A DNA stretch of 64,000 bases from Streptomyces sp. DT2A-34 (GCF_030499515.1 NZ_JASTWJ010000001.1:3452001-3516000), one strand, 5' to 3'. Shown: positions 24,879 through 33,975, counted from the stretch's first letter. Translations and numbers: made by a program. Notes: generated by a model from the sequence alone, not told the origin.

Positions 24879-25652
24879 TCAGCCGCCGTAACGCCGGTGC
24901 CGGGCCGCGTAGTCGCGCAGGGCGCGCAGGAAGTCGACCTTGCGGAAGGCCGGCCAGAAGACCTCGCAGAAGTAGTACTCGGAGTGGGCCGTCTGCCACA
25001 GCATGAATCCGGACAGCCGCTGCTCGCCGCTGGTACGGATCACGAGGTCCGGGTCGGGCTGGTCGCCGGTGTAGAGGTGGCGGCCGATCAGGTCGACGCT
25101 GACGGACTCGGCGAGGTCCTCCATCGAGGTGCCCTTGTCCTGGGCGTCGACGATCATCGACCGCACGGCGTCGGCGATCTCCTGGCGGCCGCCGTAGCCG
25201 ATGGCGACGTTGACCAGTATCCCGTCGACGTGCGCGGTGGCCTCCTCGGCCTCCTTGAGGGTGGTCTGCATCCCGGACGGCAGCAGGTCGGGCGTGCCGA
25301 CGTGGTGCACCCGCCAGCGGCCGTCGGCGGCGAGGGTGCGCACGACGTCCTCGATGATGCCGAGGAGCGGGACGAGCTCGTCCTGCGGCCGGTCGAAGTT
25401 GTCGGTCGACAGCAGCCAGAGGGTGACGACCTCGACGTCCGTCTCGGAGCACCAGCCGAGGAACTCCTCGATCTTCTCGGCACCCGCCCGGTGACCGTGC
25501 ACAGTGGAGGAGCCCGCGGCCTTCGCCCAGCGCCGGTTGCCGTCCATGATGACGCCGATGTGCTTGGGCACCTGAGCGTGGTCCAGGTGACCCTCCACCC
25601 GGCGTGCGTACAGCCTGACCAGCAGGCCGCGCAGCTTGTCGCGCAGGTTCAC
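24879..25652 (-). CDS. uppS: Isoprenyl transferase (undecaprenyl pyrophosphate synthase type)
   Basis: 257-residue cis-prenyltransferase. Key motif HIGVIMDGNRRWAK (catalytic Asp) near 31-44, then LWLLSTDNFDRP, AIGYGGRQEI and RTSGEQRLSGFMLWQTAHSE, the substrate-binding signature. It lengthens isoprenoid diphosphates for cell-wall lipid carriers. GTG 25652 has GGAGGGG about 13 bp upstream. Streptomyces genomes carry two such genes and I cannot tell which this is. Confidence 0.92.
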   Translation of the reverse strand: MNLRDKLRGLLVRLYARRVEGHLDHAQVPKHIGVIMDGNRRWAKAAGSSTVHGHRAGAEKIEEFLGWCSETDVEVVTLWLLSTDNFDRPQDELVPLLGIIEDVVRTLAADGRWRVHHVGTPDLLPSGMQTTLKEAEEATAHVDGILVNVAIGYGGRQEIADAVRSMIVDAQDKGTSMEDLAESVSVDLIGRHLYTGDQPDPDLVIRTSGEQRLSGFMLWQTAHSEYYFCEVFWPAFRKVDFLRALRDYAARHRRYGG

Positions 25653-25881
25653 GTGATTGTCAGCCCCTCCGTACGGGTCGGACAGGCGCGTGGCGCTGCG
25701 CGCGGCGCAGGCGAGGGTGGTTCCTGTCCCTATGGCGGTCCCCGGAGGCGAAGCCTACCCCTGCGGGGCTTGGGCCGGGTTTATGGGGCGGTGGGTGGGG
25801 GCGGGCGCCTGGGAGGTGTCTGGGTTTGGGGTGGGGGCAGCGCCCGGCGCCCGCACGCACCCCGGATCCGGGCAAGAAAAA

Positions 25882-25915
25882 CGGGCCGGTCCGTGGGGGG
25901 AGACGGACCGGCCCG
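25882..25915. terminator. Strong GC-rich hairpin between uppS and the methyltransferase gene
   Basis: CGGGCCGGTCCGT (25882-25894) and ACGGACCGGCCCG (25903-25915), a perfect 13-bp stem, with AAGAAAAA to its left, which reads as a T tract on the minus strand. Confidence 0.75.
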
Positions 25916-26551
25916 AGGGGGGGTTTCCACCATAACCCTTCGTGAGGGATGCTGCGCGCATCGGCGTGCCACAATCACTCTCCGAAGTCACTCGGCGACG
26001 GCCCGGTGGCCATGACGGGGCCTTTTCGTGGCGGATTCGCGACGGGATCGAAGCCGATTCCCAGGGGAAACGCGTGGGATGCGGACGGATCCGGAGGGTT
26101 TGCCGCCTCTTGGGCCGCGCTCGGCGACTTGTCCGCGCTTCCCTCCCCTGGGTGACCCCGACCGCGAACGCTCACTTGACGACGCACGCGATTCCGCGTG
26201 ACGGACGCGGGTTCGATGCGATGCGCGTCCATCTGGGGTGCGTACGGGTGCACGGCACCGCGCAGCCCCCTCCGCCGCGCGGTGCCGCCGCGCGACTTTG
26301 CTTACGCGAATTACCTTGGTCTGAACCTACGTGAGGGCCGGAGGGAAAGCGAGTCGGCCGCTATAACAATGTGGAAAAGGTGGGGCTTCCTTTGATGTGC
26401 AGGGGGCGGCAGGTCTTTGCGCACGGATACACGGTTTGCATGACGAGCGGCGCCAGGGCACGTCGTACGAAGGTGACGGTGGAGCCGACCGGACGAGGCC
26501 TGACGGCGCGGCAGGGTCGGCCCGCATGCGTGAGGGACGCGGCGAGCGCGC
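25916..26551. other. Long intergenic region
   Basis: About 640 bp with no firm gene. One frame on the plus strand (26198-26395) would give a 65-residue product ending in VPPRDFAYANYLGLNL...WKRWGFL. It lacks a ribosome site, so I leave it uncalled. AT content rises at 26300-26400, suggesting a promoter. No tRNA cloverleaf was found. Confidence 0.4.
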
Positions 26552-27545
26552 TCAGGCGGACGGCTTGCGTGCCTCGAAGAGGTGGCGGGTGCTGTGCGCG
26601 ACGAAGGGGCCGTCGGCCTGGATCTGCTCGTGCAGGGCGCGCAGTCGGGGTCGGTACGCCTCGACGGTGAAGCCGGGGACCATCCACACCACCTTGCGCA
26701 GGAAATGGACGACGGCCGCGATGTCGTGGAACTCCATGCGCAGCCGCTCGGCCCGCACGTCGACGATCTCCAGACCGGCTGCCTCGGCGTCGGCGCGCTC
26801 GCGGTCCGGGTGGCGGGCGGCGCTCTGCTCCTGTGGGAGGGGGCCGAGGAAGTACTCGACCAGCTCGAAGGCGCTGCGGGGGCCGACGTGTTGGGCGAAG
26901 TACGTGCCGCCGGGCTCGAGGACGCAGGCGATCTCGGCCCAGTGCGGACTGACCGGGTGCCGGCTGCTGACTAGGCCCTGTCGTCAAATTCCCGTCGTCC
27001 GCCCGAAGGGCGGGCCGCGCGGCGTCAGGTGCGTGCTCTCGGCGTGCCGCGTGGAAGCCCTCGTAGCGGAGCTACTTGGGCTTTCGCGCGGTGCGGCGAG
27101 TGGGGGTGCCCCCTCTGGGGGAGCGTGCATGGCGTCGCGCGGCAGGCGGGAATTTGACGACAGGGCCTAGGTCGAAAGCGCCGTCGGCGAAGGGCGGAGG
27201 GGCGTCCTCGGGTGAGGCGACTACGGCGACGCCGTGCGGGCGGAGGAGGGCGGTGGCCTTGGCGATGTTCGGCGGCCAGCCCTCGGTGGCGACGGTGAGG
27301 GCGGGTGCCTTGGGGGCGCGACGGAGCGCGAAGTCGAGTACCTCCCCTCCCCCCGTCTGGATGTCGAGAGCGGCGGTGGAGAGGGAGAGCCGCTCGGCCA
27401 GGGACGAGGCGTACCCCCAAGACGGCCGTGCCTCGGTGGCCCGCCCCTCGAACCACGAGAAGTCCCAGCCTTCGGTGGGCACGGCGGCGCCTTCGGCGAC
27501 GAGGTCTTCGAAGGTACGGGTGTGCTGCGGGTGCGGCTCCTTCAT
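26552..27545 (-). pseudogene. SAM-dependent methyltransferase disrupted by a MITE
   Basis: 5' part (27545-27167): MKEPHPQHTRTFEDLVAEGA ... LDIQTGGGEVLDFALRR (SAM-binding motif I) ... PPPFADGAFDL. The MITE intervenes, then the 3' part (26974-26552): VSSRHPVSPHWAEIACVLEP, GGTYFAQHVGPRSAFELVEY, to FEARKPSA. Joining at CTAG restores one open protein of about 265 residues with the order of a class I methyltransferase (motif I, then FDL-VSSRHP, then LEPGGTYFAQ). As it stands the frame runs into MITE sequence. Confidence 0.85.
26975..27166. mobile_element. 192-bp MITE with perfect 20-bp terminal inverted repeats
   Basis: Ends GCCCTGTCGTCAAATTCCCG (26975-26994) and its exact complement (27147-27166). 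Flanked by CTAG on both sides (26971-26974, 27167-27170), a 4-bp target duplication of YTAR type as made by one IS5 subgroup. It encodes nothing. A 28-bp solo end of the same family lies at 53496-53523. Confidence 0.88.
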
Positions 27546-27582
27546 ACGGTGATCGTGTCAGGGGGTCGTCCGTGGCCACCGC

Positions 27583-28071
27583 TCATTTTTCCAGGGCGGA
27601 CAGAACGAGAAGCACGTGTTCGTCGTCGCCGTGGTGGAGGGTGCCCGCGCGCTGGAAGCCGTGTCGTTCGAGGAGTCGTACGGAGGCGGTGTTGCCGTGG
27701 AAGGGGTCGGCGTACAGCGGACGGGTCCGCTCGATTCCGAGGAAGAGGGCGAGCGCCTTGGTGCCGATGCCCCGCCCCCAGTACGGCCGCCCCAGCCAGT
27801 AGCCGAGGAAGCGGCGGTCGCCGTCCCACCAGGAGACGACGCTTCCGGCCACGTCGTCCCCCACCGTGACCGTCTGCACCAGGCAGGTCTTGTCCCCGAG
27901 GACGCTCTTCCTCCAGTGCTTCAGGAAGGCGTCGCGCGGCCGAGGGGTGAATCTCGACCGCCGGACGGCTTCCGGGTCGTGCTCGTAGGCGAGGAAGGCC
28001 TCGAGGTCGGCGTCCCGCACGTCCCGGAGCCGTACGTCCGCGTAGTCGTCGTCGCTCAGTTCTTCGCGCAT
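27583..28071 (-). CDS. GNAT-family acetyltransferase
   Basis: 162 residues from ATG 28071. GNAT fold with VRLRDVRDADLEAFLAYEHD at the start, the acetyl-CoA loop YWLGRPYWGRGIGTKALALF (R/Q-x2-G-x-G/A) and NTASVRLLERHGFQRAG, as in RimJ/RimL-type enzymes. Substrate unknown. Confidence 0.85.
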   Translation of the reverse strand: MREELSDDDYADVRLRDVRDADLEAFLAYEHDPEAVRRSRFTPRPRDAFLKHWRKSVLGDKTCLVQTVTVGDDVAGSVVSWWDGDRRFLGYWLGRPYWGRGIGTKALALFLGIERTRPLYADPFHGNTASVRLLERHGFQRAGTLHHGDDEHVLLVLSALEK

Positions 28072-28132
28072 GTCCAGGAGTGTGGCAGGAGCCACTGACA
28101 ACGCCCCTGGGCCGACGAACGGTCCGAACGCT

Positions 28133-29011
28133 CTACGGCACCAAGGGCCGCACTTCCTCGGCCACGAACCGCACGAACCCCTCCGGGTCGGGCTCGTCCC
28201 CCGTCGGCTGCAGCACCACGGTGTCCGCACCGGCATCAGCGAGCCGCTGCACGGCCTTCGCGACGGCGCCGGCGTCCCCGGCGACACCGAGGTCGGGCAC
28301 GGAGCCGAGCCCTTCGGCTTCGAGTTCGGCCTTGAGCCGGGCGGGCCCGTCGGGCCCGGTGGCGGTCAGGAGGTAGACGACGACCTGGTGCGACGCGCCA
28401 TCGGTACGTCCCGCCGACTCCCTCCCCTCGTCGATGAGTTGGCGCGCCCGCCGTACGCCCTCCGGTGAAGTCGAGGCGGTGAGCAACGTCCCGTCGGCCG
28501 ACTCACCGGCGAGCCGCAGCGAGCGGGGCCCGGTGACCCCGGCGATGACGGGCACCGGCTCGGCGGGCGGCCAGTCGAGGGCGACGTCGTCGAGGTTCAC
28601 GTACCGGCCCTCGACGGTCACCCGCTCTCCGCGCAACAGGGCCCGCAGCACATCGAGGTGCTCCCGCAGCAGGGTCACCGGCGACTCGACCCGGGCCCCG
28701 ACCTGCCCCATCCAGTCCTGCACCCCGTGCCCGACGGCGAGGATCGGACGGCCCGGGAACATACGGTGGAGGGAGGCGGCCTCCATGGCGGTGATGGCGA
28801 CGTTCCGCAACGGGACGGGGAGGAGTCCGATGCCGACCCGCACGCGCTCGGTCCACGCGAGTGCGGCGGCGGCCGTGGAGATCCCTCCCTCCCGGAAACA
28901 GTCCTCCCAGAGCCAGAGTTCGTCGAGGCCCGTCTCGTCGGCGAGGCGAGCGACGGATCGGAGTCGCTCAGGGGCGAGTTGGGGGCGGAAGATTGCGCCG
29001 AGTCCGGTCAT
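28133..29011 (-). CDS. LLM-class (luciferase-like, probably F420-dependent) oxidoreductase
   Basis: 292 residues from ATG 29011 (AGGAAAG upstream). TIM-barrel LLM pattern: FRPQLAPERLRSVARLADET, LDELWLWEDCFREGG, VRVGIGLLPVPLRNVAITAM, AVGHGVQDWMGQVG, then VPVIAGVTGPRSLRLAGESA. Actinobacterial members commonly use F420. Substrate unknown. Confidence 0.85.
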   Translation of the reverse strand: MTGLGAIFRPQLAPERLRSVARLADETGLDELWLWEDCFREGGISTAAAALAWTERVRVGIGLLPVPLRNVAITAMEAASLHRMFPGRPILAVGHGVQDWMGQVGARVESPVTLLREHLDVLRALLRGERVTVEGRYVNLDDVALDWPPAEPVPVIAGVTGPRSLRLAGESADGTLLTASTSPEGVRRARQLIDEGRESAGRTDGASHQVVVYLLTATGPDGPARLKAELEAEGLGSVPDLGVAGDAGAVAKAVQRLADAGADTVVLQPTGDEPDPEGFVRFVAEEVRPLVP

Positions 29012-29082
29012 GGGGTCTTTCCTACCCGGCCGGCACTCGGCGGACAACAGAGTTTGAAACGGCCCCCAGGAGGTGTCCGAGC

Positions 29083-29463
29083 ATGGGACGACGGTGGCGG
29101 GACGGGCGGGGGACGCTGGTCGTGCACGGGGAGCGGGGCGACGTCTCGGTCCCCCTGGAGTTCGCGTCGTCGTACCGGGCCCGTTCGAAGGGGCTCCTGG
29201 GGCGTGATTCCGTCGACGGGGCGATGCTGCTGACGCCCGCCAGTGGCGTGCACACCTTCCGTATGCGGATCCCCATCGACGTCGCCCATCTCGACCGCAA
29301 GCTGAACGTCATCGCCGTGGGCACCATGCGGCCGGGGCGCTTGGGCCTGCCCCGGCTTCGTTCGCGGCATGTGCTGGAGGCGGAGGCCGGGGCCATGGCG
29401 GGGTGGGGGCTGGGGGTGGGGGTGCGGGTGTCGGTCGTCAGCGCCGGCCTTCCCCTTCCATGA
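29083..29463 (+). CDS. DUF192 family protein
   Basis: 126 residues, ATG 29083 with AGGAGGT 8 bp upstream. Typical DUF192 order: YRARSKGLLGRDSVDGAMLL, then GVHTFRMRIPIDVAHLD, then VIAVGTMRPGRLGLPRLRSR and VLEAEAGAMAGWGL. A small beta-rich, usually membrane- or periplasm-associated protein of unknown function. Convergent with, and overlapping at the 3' end by 26 bp, the EccC fragment. Confidence 0.85.
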   Translation: MGRRWRDGRGTLVVHGERGDVSVPLEFASSYRARSKGLLGRDSVDGAMLLTPASGVHTFRMRIPIDVAHLDRKLNVIAVGTMRPGRLGLPRLRSRHVLEAEAGAMAGWGLGVGVRVSVVSAGLPLP

Positions 29464-30805
29464 GGCCCGTCTGCACCAACAGGCTCCCCCGCCTCCGCGA
29501 GACGAAGACGCCCCGGCCCGTCGGCATCGAACGCGGACGTACGTTGCCGAGGATGTCGCCCTCGTTCGGGTCACCGGACAGTACGACGCCCTGTGCGCCC
29601 AGCTCCTTGATGCGCTGCATGAAGGGTTCGTACGAGGACCGGCCGGCGCCCGCGGTGTTCCGGGCGACGATGAAGCGGATGCCGACGTCGCGGGCGAACG
29701 GGAGGAGTTCCGTGAGGGGGGCGAGGGGGTTGCCGCCGGAGGTCGACACCAGGTCGTAGTCGTCGACGATCACGTACACCGTCGGACCGCTCCACCAGCT
29801 GCGTTCCCGCAACTGCTCGGCGGTCACGTCGGGTGAAGGCGTACGGCGCCGCATGAGGTCGGCCAGGGCCTCCACGTGGTGGTCCATGGCGTTGGACATG
29901 GGCACGTACTCGGCCAGGTGGGATGCGGGGGCCGCGTCCAGCAGCGAGCGGCGGTTGTCGATGACGAAGAGCTTGCAGGAGTTCCCGTCGTGCAGATCGG
30001 TCAGCTGCTTGATGAGGAGCCGCAGAAGGTTGGACTTGCCGGACTCGCTTTCGCCGAAGACGAGGAAGAAGGGGTCCTGTTCGAAGTTGGCGAAGACGGG
30101 TTCCAGGTTGTTCTCGTCGAGCGCGAAGGCGACCCCGCGGTCCGGCTCCGCAGCGGCTGCGGGCAGCTCCCCGAGGGGCAGTCGGAGCGGCAGGAGACGG
30201 ACTGCCGGCGCCTTGGGCGCCGTCCAGTGGCGGGCCACGTCCCGGCCCATGGCAGCCGTCGCCTCGGAGAGTTCTTCGTCGGACTTGGCACCGTCGATGC
30301 GGGGAACCGCTGCCATGAAGTGCAGCGCTTCCGGAGTGAGCCCCCGGCCGGGCACGCCCGCCGGCACGTTTTCGGCCGCCTTGCGGTCCAGCTCGGAGTC
30401 CATGGGGTCGCCGAGCCGCAGCTCGAGGCGGTTCATCAGCAGGTCCTTGAGGTTGGCGCGGACTTCCATGGCGCGGGACGCGGTGAGGATGAGGTGGATG
30501 CCGTAGCCGAGGCCTCTCGCGGCGATGTCGAGAACAGCCGCTTCCAAGCCTTCGTACTCGGTGCGGAAGTTCCCCCAGCCGTCGATGGCCAGGAAGACGT
30601 CACCCCACGGCTGGTCCGCGACCGAGATGTCGCCGCGTGCCCGCATCTTGCGGAAGGTGGCTATGGAATCGATGCCGGCGCTGCGGAAGAACTCCTCACG
30701 GCGCGTCAGGATGCCGTACACCTCGGCGACCGTGCGGCGTACCCGCTCGGGGTCCAGGCGGGAGGCGGCCCCGCCGACGTGCGGGAGGCCGGCGACGGCG
30801 GACAT
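29438..30805 (-). CDS. Orphan C-terminal half of a type VII secretion ATPase (EccC)
   Basis: About 455 residues from ATG 30805. It contains the end of the second ATPase domain (GDPMDSELDRKAAENVPAGV and PGRGLTPEALHFMAAVPRID) and the third domain with Walker A GESESGKSNLL and Walker B VYVIVDDYDLV. Full EccC has about 1300 residues and three motor domains with N-terminal helices. Those, and all other ESX genes, are absent next to it, so this is a truncated copy, possibly expressed but not a complete secretion ATPase. The frame extends upstream to 30907 without a better start. Confidence 0.75.
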   Translation of the reverse strand: MSAVAGLPHVGGAASRLDPERVRRTVAEVYGILTRREEFFRSAGIDSIATFRKMRARGDISVADQPWGDVFLAIDGWGNFRTEYEGLEAAVLDIAARGLGYGIHLILTASRAMEVRANLKDLLMNRLELRLGDPMDSELDRKAAENVPAGVPGRGLTPEALHFMAAVPRIDGAKSDEELSEATAAMGRDVARHWTAPKAPAVRLLPLRLPLGELPAAAAEPDRGVAFALDENNLEPVFANFEQDPFFLVFGESESGKSNLLRLLIKQLTDLHDGNSCKLFVIDNRRSLLDAAPASHLAEYVPMSNAMDHHVEALADLMRRRTPSPDVTAEQLRERSWWSGPTVYVIVDDYDLVSTSGGNPLAPLTELLPFARDVGIRFIVARNTAGAGRSSYEPFMQRIKELGAQGVVLSGDPNEGDILGNVRPRSMPTGRGVFVSRRRGSLLVQTGLMEGEGRR

Positions 30806-31026
30806 GCCGCCACCGCCGCCGGAGTCGTCGTCGGAGTTGTTGCTGAGGACGGTCGGCAGTTGGCTGCGTCGTCCCCGGTCGGCAGCGCAGACGCGGCTTG
30901 CATGCACGCGCGCCGGACCGGCGGCTATCGGTCGGTGGTCTCCGGGCCGCGCCGTAGACGCGCGGCGTGGGATGCAGGGCTCGGGCAGGAGCGAGGCCGC
31001 TCCTGCCCGCGACCGGGTCGGGCTTG

Positions 31027-31419
31027 TCAGTGGTTCAGGTCCATGACCCCGACCCCCAGTCCGTCGTAGGCCTCCGGTGAGACAGTGGCCACCAGTGCTC
31101 CGTCGGGAAGCATCGGGTTCGGTCGCGCCACATGTACGGCGGCGGCGACACCGGTGGCAACACCGGTGCGGAACAATGCGGCGACGGTCACGGCCATCGC
31201 GTAGTCGTCGTCGATGACGCGCAGCACGTCCAGCAGTACCCCCGCGTGAGCCACGATCCCCGCACGCTCACGCTCAGCCTCCACGAGGGACAGGACTGGC
31301 ACCCACAGGCGCACATCCTCGCTGGACGCCGCGGCGTGGATGAGGCCGGAGACCTGCTTGTTGCCCCCCATCACCAGCAGGGTGTGACTGTCGAGAACGT
31401 AGTGCTCGATCTGGTTCAA
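31027..31419 (-). CDS. PIN-domain toxin
   Basis: 130 residues. Begins YVLDSHTLL (first PIN acidic residue), with Glu in VPVLSLVEAERER and acidic residues in DDYAMAV and late MLPDGALVATVSPE. This is the shortened VapC-type ribonuclease fold. Its start overlaps the antitoxin stop (ATGA), the usual coupled order antitoxin-toxin. Confidence 0.75.
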   Translation of the reverse strand: MNQIEHYVLDSHTLLVMGGNKQVSGLIHAAASSEDVRLWVPVLSLVEAERERAGIVAHAGVLLDVLRVIDDDYAMAVTVAALFRTGVATGVAAAVHVARPNPMLPDGALVATVSPEAYDGLGVGVMDLNH

Positions 31420-31697
31420 CGGGGCGACTCGGCATCCCCGAGAGCGGCCCGGTGTGCGGCCGTGGCCTCCCGCATCTGGCGCCGCATCTCCGCGGATTCC
31501 TCGTCCGTCACGTAATGCCCGAACCGCTCGGCGAGAAGGGCCCGGGTGCGCTCGGCCCGTTCCTTGATCTGCTCGGGGGTCAGGGTCTGAGCCGCTATTT
31601 CCTGCATGAGGGCACGAAGACTGGTCCCACGGGCCTCCGCCACGGCGGCGAGCTGGTCACGGACTTCGGCGGGCACGCGGATCATGACGTCAGGCAT
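31416..31697 (-). CDS. Ribbon-helix-helix antitoxin
   Basis: 93 residues. The N-terminus MPDVMIRVPAEVRDQLAAVA...GTSLRALMQEIA is a ribbon-helix-helix DNA-binding pattern and the charged C-terminal helix (ERFGHYVTDEESAEMRRQMR) would wrap the toxin. A perfect 17-bp palindrome lies 8 bp before its start, a probable autoregulatory operator. Confidence 0.8.
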   Translation of the reverse strand: MPDVMIRVPAEVRDQLAAVAEARGTSLRALMQEIAAQTLTPEQIKERAERTRALLAERFGHYVTDEESAEMRRQMREATAAHRAALGDAESPR

Positions 31698-31704
31698 AGC
31701 GCAA

Positions 31705-31721
31705 GTATACGTGACGTATAC
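31705..31721. promoter_or_regulatory. Perfect operator of the toxin-antitoxin pair
   Basis: GTATACGTGACGTATAC, a perfect palindrome with central G, 8 bp upstream of the antitoxin start. Confidence 0.8.
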
Positions 31722-31742
31722 GCCTCGTGCTTCTCGTCGCGG

Positions 31743-32372
31743 TCAGTTCTCCGAGCGCGGAAACGACACCTCCACCCGCCGGTTCTTCTTGCGCCCCGCC
31801 TCCGTCGCATTCGAAGAGATCGGGTACTGCTCGCCGTACCCCCGTACTTCGTACGTCACCGTCGAGTCGTTCAGCTCCGCTTCCAGGATCCCCTGTACGG
31901 CGTTCGCGCGCTTCCTGGACAGGACGTCGCCGTGGGCGGACGAGCCCAGGTTGTCGGTGAAGCCGAAGACGCGGATGCGGGTGGCGTTCTGGGTCTTGAT
32001 CTCCTCGGCGATCTCCGAGATACGGGCCTTTGCCTCGCCGGTGAGCTTGGCGCTGTCCTTGGGGAAGAGGACCTCGGCCTGGAGGGCGAACTTCACGTCC
32101 GCGTTGGTGTCTTCGCGGCGTTCCTCGCCGGCCTGGTCTTCGACCACCTGTTTGATGTCCAGGACCTTGGCCTGGGCCAGCGTCGCGCCTTCGGGGAGTT
32201 TGAGGTCGGGGTCGTTGGCGTCCACTTCAACGGGCGCGGTGGCGGTCGCCTCCGTGCCGGGCGGGACGCTGGGGTCGTCGGCCGCGTCGGCCGTTGTGGC
32301 GCCGAGCAGGTTCGCGGCGACCATGACCGTGGCCGCGGTGAGGGTCAGGGTGAGGCGCGGGGTGCGGGTCAT
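31743..32372 (-). CDS. Secreted OmpA-family peptidoglycan-associated protein
   Basis: 209 residues: signal peptide (LTLTLTAATVMVAANLLGAT ... TADAAD), then an OmpA C-terminal domain with ALQAEVLFPKDSAKLTGEAK, IRVFGFTDNLGSSAHGDVLS and RKRANAVQGIL, binding peptidoglycan. Last gene of the Tad cluster operon, 7 bp behind the lipoprotein gene, so it may anchor the pilus machine to the wall. Confidence 0.85.
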   Translation of the reverse strand: MTRTPRLTLTLTAATVMVAANLLGATTADAADDPSVPPGTEATATAPVEVDANDPDLKLPEGATLAQAKVLDIKQVVEDQAGEERREDTNADVKFALQAEVLFPKDSAKLTGEAKARISEIAEEIKTQNATRIRVFGFTDNLGSSAHGDVLSRKRANAVQGILEAELNDSTVTYEVRGYGEQYPISSNATEAGRKKNRRVEVSFPRSEN

Positions 32373-32379
32373 GTTTGCC

Positions 32380-32961
32380 TCACCCGGAGATCTGGATGGT
32401 GGCGGCGGCGAAGGTCGGCAGCTGGAAGGTGACTTCGCTCGTGTCGGTGGGCGGAGAGGGGAACTGCATGAACACGGACAGGCTCTCGCCGGCCTTGAGG
32501 CTCGAGAAGCCCGTGGTCGTCAGCGGACGGCCGTCCGTGTCCCGTAGGACGTAGTACCGCTTCTTGCTCTTCGAGTCGACGAGCGTGGCGCCGCCGAGGG
32601 ACCGGCCGTTTCTGGTGATCTCGGTCTCGTTTCCGCTCAACGCAGAGGGGACCGACGTGCTCTTGTCCCCGTCGTTCTTCAGGTTGCCGTTCACGGTGAT
32701 GAAGCCACCGGAGTCCCGCTGGGCCGAGGTGATCTGCAGGAGCAGTCCGTCCGAACCCTTCAACTCCGCCAAGAGCTCGTCCGTCTGTCCCTCCTGAGCA
32801 CTCGGGTTGGATCCACGCCCCGTGGTGGCGGGCGCCGACGTCTTCGGCTTCTTGCCGTCGTCCCCGCCGCTGCCGCAGCCGCCCACGCCGAGGGCCAGTC
32901 CAGCCGCAACGGTCAGCGCGACCATCCCCCTGTGGGCCTTCGCCGTGAACCGCATGCTCAT
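32380..32961 (-). CDS. Putative lipoprotein of the Tad cluster
   Basis: 193 residues. N-terminal signal with lipobox ending LGVGGC followed by a Gly/Lys/Ser-rich linker. The mature part has LLLQITSAQRDSGGFITVNG, LKNDGDKSTSVPSALSG and KAGESLSVFMQFPSPPTDTS, an Ig-like beta pattern. Located between the TadG-like and OmpA genes. Confidence 0.75.
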   Translation of the reverse strand: MSMRFTAKAHRGMVALTVAAGLALGVGGCGSGGDDGKKPKTSAPATTGRGSNPSAQEGQTDELLAELKGSDGLLLQITSAQRDSGGFITVNGNLKNDGDKSTSVPSALSGNETEITRNGRSLGGATLVDSKSKKRYYVLRDTDGRPLTTTGFSSLKAGESLSVFMQFPSPPTDTSEVTFQLPTFAAATIQISG

Positions 32962-32977
32962 GCCTCTGCTTCCTTAG

Positions 32978-33622
32978 TCACTCGTCGATCGCTGCTGAGT
33001 CGGCCAGATGGACGTCGAAGAGGTCCTCGGGGTCCGGAAGGGTGGTCGGATCCTCCGGGTCCGGATCCCAGTTCCTGTCCTCGCACGTGAGTTGCGGGAG
33101 CGGCAGTACGTCGTTTCCGTCGCCCGGCTCGGCCTCGCCCCCGGCGTCCTCGCCAGGGAGTTCGAACGTGCAGCGGGGCTCGATCACGGCGGTGGCGGAG
33201 GCCTGCGACTTCATGTCCTCCGTGCCGGGGACGATCGAGTCGCCGACGGGCTTCGTGGATTCGACGGCGACCGTGTAGCCGAGGGGCTCCACCGGATCAC
33301 AGCCCCTGACATCCGCATCGTTCTGCGCCGCCAGCTCGTACGCCCGCCAGCAGCCGTCGGACCCCACCCCGATCCCGTCGAAGATGTCCTGCCACTTCGT
33401 CGGATCGAGTACGTCCTCCACCCACATGCCCGCGAGTTGGTCTCGGGTTTCCTGCGCCGCCGCCAGAGCCGCCGCGTCCGCCGCGGTCTGGGCGCCGTTC
33501 CGGTTCGCCGCGGCCTGGCCGACCGCAAGGTACGCGAACGCGAGAAAGAGCAGGCCCGCCACCACCATGATGTAGATGGGGAAAGCCTGCCCTGCGTCGC
33601 CGCCGTACCTGGATGGCCGCAT
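32978..33622 (-). CDS. TadG-like pilus-assembly protein
   Basis: 214 residues from ATG 33622, overlapping the stop of flp. N-terminal single helix QAFPIYIMVVAGLLFLAFAY...VGQAAANRNGAQTAADAAA, the TadE/TadG-type start with the AADAAALAAA segment, then an acidic extracytoplasmic part rich in Pro, Glu and Asp. It helps assemble the Flp pilus. Confidence 0.78.
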   Translation of the reverse strand: MRPSRYGGDAGQAFPIYIMVVAGLLFLAFAYLAVGQAAANRNGAQTAADAAALAAAQETRDQLAGMWVEDVLDPTKWQDIFDGIGVGSDGCWRAYELAAQNDADVRGCDPVEPLGYTVAVESTKPVGDSIVPGTEDMKSQASATAVIEPRCTFELPGEDAGGEAEPGDGNDVLPLPQLTCEDRNWDPDPEDPTTLPDPEDLFDVHLADSAAIDE

Positions 33623-33819
33623 CAACCGCCGGTCACTTCGGTGATCTTGTCCGTGATCGCGTCGAAGATCGTCTGGCCGATGTCCGTACCCACAATGGCC
33701 AGCACAATCGCCACGACCACCGCGATGATCCCCAGATACTCCACCGCCGTCTGCCCCCTGTCGTCGCGAGCGGCACGGGAGCGCAGGTGCTCGACGGTGG
33801 TGTTGATCCAGTTGCTCAT
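33622..33819 (-). CDS. flp: Flp-type pilin
   Basis: 65 residues. Class III prepilin pattern RDDRGQTAVEYLGIIAVVVA: basic leader, Gly-Gln cleavage context, Glu at +5 and hydrophobic helix, then a short C-terminus. This is the structural subunit of the Tad pilus. Its upstream stretch 33820-33975 would hold the promoter. No prepilin peptidase gene is in the window. Confidence 0.88.
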   Translation of the reverse strand: MSNWINTTVEHLRSRAARDDRGQTAVEYLGIIAVVVAIVLAIVGTDIGQTIFDAITDKITEVTGG

Positions 33820-33975
33820 GGTGTTCCCCTCTGGTGTTCAGCGATCGCTGAGCGCTGAGCTCGCAAGTCTTGAGAGAAGTCTTGCGAGAAAAGTAAGCGG
33901 AAATACCCGAAACACCAGAGGGCACCTGGGGCCGATTCCGGACCCAGGCCGAAAACCATCGCTGTGTCATCGCCG

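Noticed and set aside
26198..26395. 65-codon small protein in the uppS-methyltransferase gap
   Set aside because: No ribosome-binding site and no recognisable pattern.
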